Of a stretch of 20,926 nucleotides of DNA, positions 15,012 through 20,926 are shown one piece after another (position 1 is the first letter of the stretch; each line of letters opens with the position of its first letter). The position numbers were made by a program, and so were the translations under genes. Under the pieces are notes generated by a model. It saw only the letters and a program-made list of their open reading frames with translations. It had not been told where the DNA came from and did no database searches. Location of the stretch: NCBI GenBank assembly GCA_002413785.1, contig DHXR01000087.1:3586-24511 (forward strand), written 5' to 3'. This DNA comes from Mucilaginibacter sp. UBA5151. Its GTDB lineage: Bacteria > Bacteroidota > Bacteroidia > Sphingobacteriales > Sphingobacteriaceae.

Positions 15012-15042
15012 CGGCCTTAGCGATACCGCTGAGGCCGTTTTT
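15009..15042 (+). terminator. Strong terminator hairpin
   Basis: AAACGGCCTTAGCG (15009-15022) and CGCTGAGGCCGTTT (15027-15040) pair over 14 bp with one G-U pair and an ATAC loop; the T run continues to 15042. It is directed to the right and faces the ptuB stop. Confidence 0.85.
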
Positions 15043-15146
15043 AGTTTTGATGACTTTGCAAAATTGCCTTTACAGCAAATAGGGGCTGGTTTTGGGGTTG
15101 CCCTGTAAACGTATAAATATACAGCGCTTCAACAGATTTATTCAAC

Positions 15147-16001
15147 TTATAGCCGGACCAATTTTAACGGTTCATAAAATCCACCATCACAAAAATCACC
15201 ATAGGCGGCGAGACCGAATAATAACACAGTTCGCCAGTGATTGAGCCCGAATATTTTTTGAGCATGTTCTGCCGATCTCTTTAACGTAATTTCAACGCCT
15301 GCTTTTCCGAACCCTTCGTAGGCCAGCTGGAGTGAAGCAGCAAAGCTACTTAGATAAATATTCACCTCCGGGTCGATGCGCCCATGGAAATTTACCCTTT
15401 CCGTTTGAAATGTTATTTGTTTATATAGCAGTTCACTAAGCTCCGCGATCTTTTTTACTTCATATCTTACAACAAGGCCGCCCCCTTTTATTAAAATTTG
15501 AGCAAAAAGAAACTGCACATCTACCGGAACATTATCATAGTAAACGTGAATAAATCTTTTATTCTCATCAATGCCATCTACTGTTCGTTTTTTATTATTG
15601 CATTTATGACAAAGGGCTACCAGGTTCCTGGGATAAATGGATAATAATTTAAAGTCTACTTTCGGCAAATGGTGATCAAGTTCATCCGCCGGTAATATGC
15701 CGCAACAAGGACAGGTGCCGGCATTCAGCAAAAGACTTTGCCGTAATTTCGACAATCTGCCGACCTGCTGCACCTCTCCGTAACTGGCCTCCATAGCGGC
15801 AAGCGTTTCTTTGGTGAAAGCTGGGCCTTTCAATTTCGCGTTTCCTAAACCTTTTACTGATTCATATTCGTCATATATTTCCTGAATGTCTGCCTTTTCC
15901 GACGGGCTCAACTTATATTTTAACTTGCCGTCCTTATAGGTCATTGCAGTATATAGTTCCGACATGACCTGGTCAATCGTCGGCTGGGGAAGCTTCCACA
16001 T
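15147..16001 (-). CDS. ptuB: PtuB-like HNH endonuclease (Septu system)
   Basis: A 284-aa protein with an HNH nuclease domain of the zinc-bound kind: CPCCG (97-101), LDHHLPK (108-114) with the catalytic His pair, PRNLVALCHKCNNKK (124-138) with the HNH Asn126 and second metal pair Cys131/Cys134. In Septu, PtuB is the DNA-cleaving partner of the PtuA ATPase. Residues 1-90 and 140-284 are helical, of unknown function. I chose ATG 16001, two bases beyond the last base of the ptuA stop codon (TAATATG); a start at 16079 would add 26 residues but overlap ptuA by 77 bp. All metal and catalytic residues are present. Last gene of a three-gene minus-strand operon. Confidence 0.8.
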   Translation of the reverse strand: MWKLPQPTIDQVMSELYTAMTYKDGKLKYKLSPSEKADIQEIYDEYESVKGLGNAKLKGPAFTKETLAAMEASYGEVQQVGRLSKLRQSLLLNAGTCPCCGILPADELDHHLPKVDFKLLSIYPRNLVALCHKCNNKKRTVDGIDENKRFIHVYYDNVPVDVQFLFAQILIKGGGLVVRYEVKKIAELSELLYKQITFQTERVNFHGRIDPEVNIYLSSFAASLQLAYEGFGKAGVEITLKRSAEHAQKIFGLNHWRTVLLFGLAAYGDFCDGGFYEPLKLVRL

Positions 16002-16002
16002 A

Positions 16003-17670
16003 TTATTGACGGTTATTGATTTTTGATAGAATATAGGCGGTTGCTTGCATGCTGAGTTCTCCGTCGAAAGTGTTTTCAATTTCCTTCAAGAGTTGTTCCG
16101 GGGTAAGCACGGGCATAATTTTATCTGTCAATGCATTTATTACCTTATCAAGTGTATGGTGATAATCGCTTACCTCTGAAGATAGACCAAAAGCAGTGGA
16201 GGTAAGCAAGCCGGTATTTTCACCAAAGGTTTGAATATCGGGGTGATTCCATGTTATCAACTCGCCTTGCCGCCTTACTACATACACATGACGCTTCAAA
16301 GTTTCCTGAAGAACGACAGGTGAATGCGTTGCGATAACCATGAATGACTTGCGATCTTTTAGCACTTTACGAACGGCTTTCATCAATACGGCCAAAATTG
16401 GTGGGTGAAGATGTGTTTCGGGTTCATCGAAAAGTAAAAGCGACCTTGGCCCTGTAAATGCGACGATACAGGTTATAGCATGAAAAACAAATTTGTGCCC
16501 GGTACTTAATCTCATAAAGAATGCCATGTTTTGCGCATCATCAGCTTCAAAAAATTCCGTGTCCGCTAGGTAATGCAAGGATTCTTCATCGGATAATATT
16601 CCCATTACTCGGTCAAGCATGGCTGTTTCATTTAATTCTTCGATGATCCTGACATTTTTGCAAAATTCATTGGCCAAATCCCGGATTGATTTTAAATAGG
16701 TATTTTCTGTTCGGTCTTGTAATATATCCTCCGGCATCAGCCTTCCGAAATCATCTATCTTCAATTTATCGATGCTATCTTCAAGTTCTTTAATAATGTC
16801 ACGAATTCCGCAGAATACATATCGGGACAGACCTTCTTTCATTTCCTTGGCTATAGTTTCCTTTTCAACCTTGTAAATTCCTGGGACCTGAAAAGTGTCA
16901 AAAGCACTGTAGGACAAAACGATGATCCGGGGAAAGCCTATTCCTTCGGGTTTTATTTCTCCGATTTGTTTTACTACCGCATTCTCACGGTCGGTTGTCG
17001 AAGCAAAAGCTATTCTTGAAATTCTGGATAACAAAGTACTTTTTCCCGAGCCGTTCCTTCCAATAAGTGCTATGATACGATTTGGTAAAGAATCTTCATT
17101 GAATCCATATTTGTTACTATCAAAGTCGAAATGAAAAGGTTCATTAAGGCCAGGTGTTGTAAATTCAAACTTTAAGTCAATTGAGGGAAGTTCATAAAAG
17201 TTTCTTTCAACCATTAATGGTCCCAGTTCAAATAGGTCATCTGATTCCGAAATACTTCGCATCAATGATGTTCCAAATCCGGGCTCTTCTTCAAAATCTA
17301 CTTTATTTTCCGGGTATATTACAATATCCCTGAGCGCAGTTAAAATTTCAGTTCTTAATGGTTCCTTAAGTTTTGCAATGCGCTGGTAATAATCCAAAGA
17401 TTGTCCCAACGAGCAGTATTCGGGACCAAGTGTTGTAATTTCATCGCCTGTCTTCAGATTGTATTCATCCTCCTTTTGTTCAAGTTTCAATATCTTTACG
17501 CGCCCAATCGTTACCGGTTGTTTATCGGGAGTGTACGCGCCGGAAAGATGAAGTGCATAGGTCGTTAAATAACTATGATCATTCCAGTTGTCTTTTTCCA
17601 GAAAAAATGTAGCATCATTTCCCAATCCGGAAAGATTATTATAACGCCATTCGATAACTTTGATAAACAT
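16003..17670 (-). CDS. ptuA: PtuA-like ABC/AAA ATPase (Septu system)
   Basis: A 555-aa ATPase. Walker A GRNGSGKST is at 204-212, the ABC-type signature LSTGH at 388-392, Walker B LLLFDEPETHLHPP at 411-424 (Asp415, Glu416), and the H-loop in ATHSP (His449). The ETHLHP feature is typical of RecF/AAA_15-type ATPases such as PtuA and OLD proteins; no Toprim domain follows, which separates it from OLD. About 190 residues precede Walker A, longer than in many AAA_15 proteins, and contain beta-rich segments. In Septu, PtuA forms an oligomer that holds and controls PtuB. Its stop is two bases from the ptuB start; it starts 49 bp after the 539-aa gene. Confidence 0.77.
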   Translation of the reverse strand: MFIKVIEWRYNNLSGLGNDATFFLEKDNWNDHSYLTTYALHLSGAYTPDKQPVTIGRVKILKLEQKEDEYNLKTGDEITTLGPEYCSLGQSLDYYQRIAKLKEPLRTEILTALRDIVIYPENKVDFEEEPGFGTSLMRSISESDDLFELGPLMVERNFYELPSIDLKFEFTTPGLNEPFHFDFDSNKYGFNEDSLPNRIIALIGRNGSGKSTLLSRISRIAFASTTDRENAVVKQIGEIKPEGIGFPRIIVLSYSAFDTFQVPGIYKVEKETIAKEMKEGLSRYVFCGIRDIIKELEDSIDKLKIDDFGRLMPEDILQDRTENTYLKSIRDLANEFCKNVRIIEELNETAMLDRVMGILSDEESLHYLADTEFFEADDAQNMAFFMRLSTGHKFVFHAITCIVAFTGPRSLLLFDEPETHLHPPILAVLMKAVRKVLKDRKSFMVIATHSPVVLQETLKRHVYVVRRQGELITWNHPDIQTFGENTGLLTSTAFGLSSEVSDYHHTLDKVINALTDKIMPVLTPEQLLKEIENTFDGELSMQATAYILSKINNRQ

Positions 17671-17719
17671 ATGTTGTATGTAAGATTAATAGTTCTTTAA
17701 TATTTTTCACTACAGGCGA

Positions 17720-19339
17720 TTACTCATCTTCTTTTCGTGGCCCTATAAAATATTTTTCTAAGGTATGTAAAGTAAATACGGACTTTATAAACATCTCACT
17801 TGCCACTTCCTGGTAATTTGTATCTGTTATACCAAAAAATTCTATAGCTTTCCTGGTGCTTTTATTAGAGGCACTGAAACGGTGGGCCATGAGCCCGGAA
17901 CGCAAGGCTTGTAAGTTTCTCAGGAATTGCATCATATCCGGAATTTCAGCATTGTGGTATGCCAGGTATTTTTCCAGCTTAGTTAGACCCTTATCTTCGG
18001 GTTCCAATGAGATACCCTTAACCAAATTTTCTTCATTTATCCCGTCAATGGTGATCTTGATCAGGCTCATGATCTGGTCGCAAAATGACTTGATGTTGTT
18101 TCCAGTTGGTATATGCAGAGACTTAAACTGGTATTGGTCAAGGCCATTCAATTCCTTGTAAAAGGGCCAGCCAAATTTTTGCTGCCATTTCTTATTGAAT
18201 TCCAGGTAGGCTGTTTTAAAATAAAGATCGGGTGTGGATGGTTCCGTAGCCCAGTTGCCGTCGATCATTACTTGGTAATACCGTCGGCTCATTTTTTTGT
18301 CTTCGGTAGGTTCGATATTATAATGCTTCCAGTGTAGCTGTTCCTTGTGCGGTAAGCTACTCAGATAATGAACAAATACCGGCACATATTCCATGACATT
18401 ATTATCGATTTTAAGGGAAAAGTAATCACAACTGATGCCAAAACTGTCCACGTCGTATTTATGTGCATCGTTGTAATATTTATCCAGTACTTCCTTTTTG
18501 AAAAAGGTCATTTTTAATGATTGATGATCGTCGTTACAACTGGTATAGACCAGGTCGCCGCGTTCGTCATAACCTGTCATGAATTCTTCATAATCCCCGT
18601 CATACATTTTGTCGAAATAGGTTGTCGCACGTTCCGGATCATCTAAAAGTATACTTTTCCCATGAATCCAGCTTTGCAGGTTCAGGTCATCGGGGCCTAT
18701 TGTCCAAGGCCTGATGAGATGGTTGTAATTATTTTCCCAGTCAATTGTATTTTCGTCCCGTAAATAGGGTTGGATTTCGGAAATCGTTCCGCTTTGCATA
18801 TTCATAAAATCAAACCCTATCGATAAACACATTTTACGAATCGATATAAATTCCAGCAAGAACTTCCATTTGAACTTAATTAGATCCGGTTTCACTGAAA
18901 TGACTTCTTCCATTTCACCCATTTCATCGATAAAGAAATATTGGCGATCTTGTTTAGTAGTTGCTTTTTCATACAATTTGTAATAATTGACGAAGTCCTC
19001 AGTGATATCAATATAACGTTCCTTGTTATGCGAAAAAAATTTGGCGAAGATTAGGGGTTCCAGGCCTTTTTCCGAAAAGGCATAGTAGGCCGAAACCATC
19101 TTACCATCCTTAAAAGAACCGATGATAGCTGGTTTACCTTCGCTACCAGGACGAATGCCCCAATCACGGTCCGCCATGAATTTCTTTAAATGATTTCGGT
19201 GTACCAGGCATGCGTAAATCAATGCACTGTGTTCCAATCCTGAGTGTGTACTTTCGTAAACTGTTACCCAACCGTTCTTCAGGAAGGATTGATGGATTTG
19301 TTTAAACCGGTCTTTAAAAAGGAAGGTATCGATATCCAT
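17720..19339 (-). CDS. Unrecognised 539-aa protein, first gene of the Septu-like operon
   Basis: No family is recognised. The protein is soluble (no signal peptide or membrane segments) and rich in aromatic and charged residues. It starts MDIDTFLFKDRFKQIHQSFL, a helix followed by a beta-rich part (GWVTVYEST, KPAIIGSFKDGKMVSAYYAF), has a long middle with acidic stretches (FFIDEMGEMEE), and ends in a helical segment. There, near 480-486, RSGLMAH gives an Arg-x5-His spacing like that of HEPN RNases; this is suggestive only. A TACATTTG box lies directly upstream. It ends 49 bp before ptuA on the same strand, so the three genes probably form one operon and this product may be a sensor, toxin or adaptor for the ATPase-nuclease pair. 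Gene itself is certain; function unknown. Confidence 0.85.
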   Translation of the reverse strand: MDIDTFLFKDRFKQIHQSFLKNGWVTVYESTHSGLEHSALIYACLVHRNHLKKFMADRDWGIRPGSEGKPAIIGSFKDGKMVSAYYAFSEKGLEPLIFAKFFSHNKERYIDITEDFVNYYKLYEKATTKQDRQYFFIDEMGEMEEVISVKPDLIKFKWKFLLEFISIRKMCLSIGFDFMNMQSGTISEIQPYLRDENTIDWENNYNHLIRPWTIGPDDLNLQSWIHGKSILLDDPERATTYFDKMYDGDYEEFMTGYDERGDLVYTSCNDDHQSLKMTFFKKEVLDKYYNDAHKYDVDSFGISCDYFSLKIDNNVMEYVPVFVHYLSSLPHKEQLHWKHYNIEPTEDKKMSRRYYQVMIDGNWATEPSTPDLYFKTAYLEFNKKWQQKFGWPFYKELNGLDQYQFKSLHIPTGNNIKSFCDQIMSLIKITIDGINEENLVKGISLEPEDKGLTKLEKYLAYHNAEIPDMMQFLRNLQALRSGLMAHRFSASNKSTRKAIEFFGITDTNYQEVASEMFIKSVFTLHTLEKYFIGPRKEDE

Positions 19340-19614
19340 GGAGAAGGTTTTACCAAATGTAAAAATTCTCTTTCATATCTGCGCTAAGCCACTATTAGGA
19401 AGGCCAAATAAATATGTTAATCCATTATTATAATATTTAAAAAATTAACTATTTCAGACACGATCAATGACATGAAAAATATATTTGCTGGTATTAAAAC
19501 CGTCACGATTCCGTCATAGAAAATTTTTGTATATTCAATAAATAGTCTTAAATTGACCTTAGAATTTTTATTATATTGACAATGAGGACAATATCTTTAA
19601 ATCTCGCATAAAAT
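19340..19614. other. AT-rich intergenic stretch left of the right-hand att-like site
   Basis: Apart from the promoter box at 19354-19361, no ORF or clear repeat is visible. It is very AT-rich with short TATTG/CAATA words near 19572-19594. Confidence 0.4.
19354..19361 (-). promoter_or_regulatory. Promoter -7 box of the 539-aa gene and Septu operon
   Basis: On the minus strand this reads TACATTTG, an exact TAnnTTTG match, 14 bases upstream of the ATG at 19339. The leader would be under ten bases, so the operon may begin nearly leaderless. No -33 TTG is seen at the right distance. Confidence 0.5.
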
Positions 19615-19645
19615 GGTTCGAGAAGCACACAGGTGGGTGCACAAA
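19615..19645 (+). repeat. Attachment-site-like sequence (right of the Septu cassette)
   Basis: GGTTCGAG, then CAGGTGGGTGCACAAA (19630-19645), corresponds to GGTTCGAG and CAGGTTGGCGCACAAA at 14986-15011, with four extra bases between the two parts. Both are followed at once by a terminator hairpin in the same direction. It is too short and poorly paired for an intact tRNA. Confidence 0.4.
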
Positions 19646-19676
19646 ACCCTCTAAATAGCGTATTTAGGGGGTTTTC
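19643..19676 (+). terminator. Strong terminator hairpin
   Basis: AAAACCCTCTAAATA (19643-19657) and TATTTAGGGGGTTTT (19661-19675) pair over 15 bp with one G-U pair and a GCG loop. Arrangement and direction copy those of the hairpin at 15009-15042, though the stem sequence differs. Confidence 0.8.
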
Positions 19677-19935
19677 TATTTAATTTCCCCCCTCAGTAAA
19701 GCCAAAGAAAGCCACAGTTCTGAACACCAATCCGGCTACCTGTTTTAAGTTTTAACTAGGTGTTCAAAAGTGCTGTAACCAGCTGTACTACAATTAATTA
19801 AGCCATTTTAAATTGGTTTAAAAATTAACTTGAATTGAATTGTGCCGGTAAAATATCAGCGTTTTGAACACCTGAAATAGTGCAAAAAACAGGATGTAAT
19901 TATTTATTAATCATTTAAAAAATTATTAATTATGA
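19677..19935. repeat. Intergenic stretch with a 12-bp inverted repeat
   Basis: AGGTGTTCAAAA (19758-19769) is the exact reverse complement of TTTTGAACACCT (19862-19873), 92 bp apart. A third related word, TGAACACC, lies near 19720. No gene is supported here. Downstream the sequence runs into the 5'-truncated Lrp-type gene, so these repeats could be linked to the rearrangement that removed its start. Confidence 0.45.
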
Positions 19936-20250
19936 AAACGCTTTACCGCCGTCCTTGATGCAAAAAAGATTGGGTATAGGCTTATTGGTTATGTCCAGGC
20001 AAAGCTTGTTGAACATACAGAAGAAAGCCTGACCAGTTTTATGACCGAAGCGGTTAAACTGGAAGAAGTAAAAGAATGTTACCACATGTCGGGTGCTTAC
20101 GATTTTTTAATACGGGTGGCCATTAGCGATATGGAGGAATATAGCCAGATCTTGCTGAAAAAACTGGCGAAGTTACCCGGCAGGCCGCATTTCGAAAGCT
20201 TTTTTGTGATGTCGGAGGGGAAATGTGAAACGGTATTAGAGGTGCCGTAA
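19936..20250 (+). pseudogene. Lrp/AsnC-family regulator lacking its DNA-binding half
   Basis: The frame opens directly after a TGA (19933-19935) and reads KRFTAVLDAKKIGYRLIGYV, continuing with the AsnC ligand-binding (RAM) domain: VKECYHMSGAYDFLIRV, DMEEYSQILLKKLAKLPG and FFVMSEGKCETVLEVP to the stop. About 104 codons remain, which is the C-terminal two thirds of a ~155-aa Lrp protein. The helix-turn-helix region, start codon and promoter are missing. The first ATG in frame, at 20041, would begin inside a domain strand and cannot give a folded regulator. The cut falls at the edge of AT-rich island DNA, suggesting an insertion or deletion removed the 5' end. Family call is strong. Confidence 0.82.
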
Positions 20251-20500
20251 CAGACTTTTAAAAAACCGATAAATTAAAACTAAACTTTTCCAGTCAATGC
20301 GCTGATTATTGGTAAATATAGGCACCGCGGTCGCCGATTTCCATATTAATGTCCTTCCGGCATTGACAAATCTTTTTAACAAACCTTACCGTCCTTATCG
20401 TACGCCTTTAAACGAATCAGGCCTCAATCGCCCCCATTGTAGAATTTAAAAAATACCGTGAAAACACCCTTTGTTTTCCTGCAGGAAATATTTATTTTTA
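20251..20500. other. Intergenic stretch with one perfect palindrome
   Basis: No ORF is supported. TTTCCTGCAGGAAA (20475-20488) is a perfect 14-bp palindrome 12 bases before the next ATG and may be an operator or stem-loop in the leader; it also supplies an AGGA ribosome-binding-like motif. Confidence 0.4.
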
Positions 20501-20797
20501 ATGTTCAATATAAACCTCATGGACATTAGCACTTTTTCTGTACCTGACCAGGTAAAAATCACGATACTCATCATCAGTGGTGATGGGCATCCCGATCCTA
20601 AGAACCTTAACAACGACCAGGATATGACGGATATCGGGCTCAATGACGAGAACTATATCCAGCTCACCGTACGGCTCAATGCAATTATTCACGCACAAAA
20701 TTCGGCTGCAGATCCTATTGCCACAGCTGATGTAGAGGCAGCTGCCAAGGTTCAGGATGTTATCGATCTGGTTACACAAGATATTGCAGGGCAATGA
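20501..20797 (+). CDS. Small acyl-carrier-like protein without the attachment serine
   Basis: A 98-aa acidic helical protein (start ATG 20501; ATG 20519 is an alternative, six residues shorter). The layout recalls an acyl carrier protein: helix I around VKITILII, a loop, DIGLNDENYIQLTVRLNAII where carriers have DLGLDSLxxVEL, and a last helix DVEAAAKVQDVIDLVTQDI like TVxDLVxxV. The phosphopantetheine-bearing Ser of DSL is replaced (Asn-Asp-Glu), so it should not carry an acyl chain; it may be structural or regulatory, or unrelated. Its TGA overlaps the ATG of the next, secreted, gene, so the two are co-translated. Gene likely real; the fold is my inference. Confidence 0.6.
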   Translation: MFNINLMDISTFSVPDQVKITILIISGDGHPDPKNLNNDQDMTDIGLNDENYIQLTVRLNAIIHAQNSAADPIATADVEAAAKVQDVIDLVTQDIAGQ

Positions 20798-20926
20798 ACA
20801 GATCTATAGCGTTTTGCTTGTTCCTGTTGTTCCTGGCCGGGAATGGCTTTGCCATGCCTTTGGCTCATCTGGAGATCATGGCTGGTGACACAGGAAAGAT
20901 GGCCGTAGTCAAAAAGAAAAAACCGA
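20794..20926 (+). CDS. Secreted protein, N-terminus only (runs off the window)
   Basis: ATG at 20794 overlaps the stop of the preceding gene (ATGA). The 44 visible codons start with a classical signal peptide: MNRS, a hydrophobic core FCLFLLFLAGNG, and a likely signal peptidase I site after GFA (residue 20). The mature part begins MPLAHLEIM and becomes lysine-rich (KKKKP). The rest lies outside the window, so the family cannot be told. Export to the periplasm or beyond is expected. Confidence 0.75.
   Translation, partial: MNRSIAFCLFLLFLAGNGFAMPLAHLEIMAGDTGKMAVVKKKKP

Larger units (their letters stand above)
14905..15042 (+). ncRNA. Candidate ~138-nt transcript with a tRNA-3'-end-like tail
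   Basis: Bounded by the promoter at 14867-14898 and the strong terminator at 15009-15042. It contains a possible bulged hairpin near 14912-14933 (GGTTCAC/GTGACC), the 6-bp inverted repeat TTATCA-GT-TGATAA (14964-14977), and a T-arm-like motif GGTTCGAG followed by GCGCACAAA (14986-15011). It does not fold as a complete tRNA: the T-stem pairs poorly and no anticodon arm is found. It may be an RNA gene, or an att scar in which only the tRNA 3' end remains. Confidence 0.3.

Noticed and set aside
16003..16079. Longer ptuB start at 16079
   Set aside because: It would overlap ptuA by 77 bp and add a low-similarity leader; ATG 16001 next to the ptuA stop is the usual coupled arrangement.
16003..17670. 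OLD-family nuclease (as in Gabija GajA)
   Set aside because: The ATPase motifs fit, but no Toprim domain follows Walker B, and the partner is an HNH nuclease, not a UvrD-like helicase.
20041..20250. A complete 69-aa gene starting at ATG 20041
   Set aside because: Recognisable Lrp/AsnC domain sequence continues upstream in frame to 19936, so this ATG is internal to a truncated gene.
20498..20794. Minus-strand 98-codon frame opposite the acyl-carrier-like gene
   Set aside because: It mirrors the plus-strand gene almost exactly; the plus strand has the coupled downstream gene and the better composition.
1..20926. Insertion sequence, transposase or integrase genes
   Set aside because: No transposase or tyrosine/serine recombinase motif was found in any long frame, despite several mobile-element-like repeats.

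Overview
The window reads as a defence island on a Bacteroidota chromosome or large mobile element, most likely Sphingobacteriaceae-like (Mucilaginibacter/Pedobacter type). This rests on moderate-to-low GC, several promoter -7 boxes of the Bacteroidota type TAnnTTTG, AT-rich leaders without strong Shine-Dalgarno sites, and protein families typical of that phylum. The taxon is an inference; no rRNA or marker gene is present.

Left part (1-2300): the 3' portion of a DUF932 plasmid/phage-type gene, a terminator, a doubtful small ORF, and about 1 kb of gene-poor DNA. That DNA is rich in hairpins, palindromes and a duplicated ~100-bp unit with an internal 12-bp inverted repeat, which suggests mobile-element non-coding DNA. 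Next (2322-5126) is one large gene with an N-terminal PIN-like nuclease domain and a long helical C-terminal part. An overlooked 51-aa ORF faces it (5139-5294, minus strand), followed by a structured, terminator-ended stretch that could be a small RNA (5439-5604).

Middle (5732-14690): a DUF4365 nuclease-like gene that runs into the truncated 5' end of an opposing AbiEi-like gene whose promoter and palindromic operator are intact; an AbiEi/AbiEii type IV toxin-antitoxin pair under two inverted repeats; and a four-gene SMC (MukBEF-like) plus Toprim operon matching Wadjet jetA-jetB-jetC-jetD. Almost the same ~45-bp palindrome occurs at the abiEi promoter (centre 6596) and again after jetD (centre 14653), so the abiE and jet genes form one bracketed block of about 8 kb.

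Right part (14690-19700): a minus-strand operon of an unrecognised 539-aa protein, a PtuA-like ABC/AAA ATPase and a PtuB-like HNH nuclease (Septu). It lies between two similar sites, each a tRNA-3'-end-like motif followed at once by a strong terminator hairpin (14986-15042 and 19615-19676). These look like integrase attachment scars. Beyond them lie an Lrp/AsnC regulator gene lacking its DNA-binding half, then apparently ordinary genes: an acyl-carrier-like small protein and the start of a secreted protein.

So at least three defence modules (AbiE, Wadjet-like, Septu-like) plus two candidates (PIN-helical protein, DUF4365) are stacked as separately bracketed cassettes. The points most worth following are the palindromes around abiE-jet, the unknown first gene of the Septu operon, and the candidate RNAs and tiny genes between cassettes. 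All family names come from reading motifs; no database search was run.
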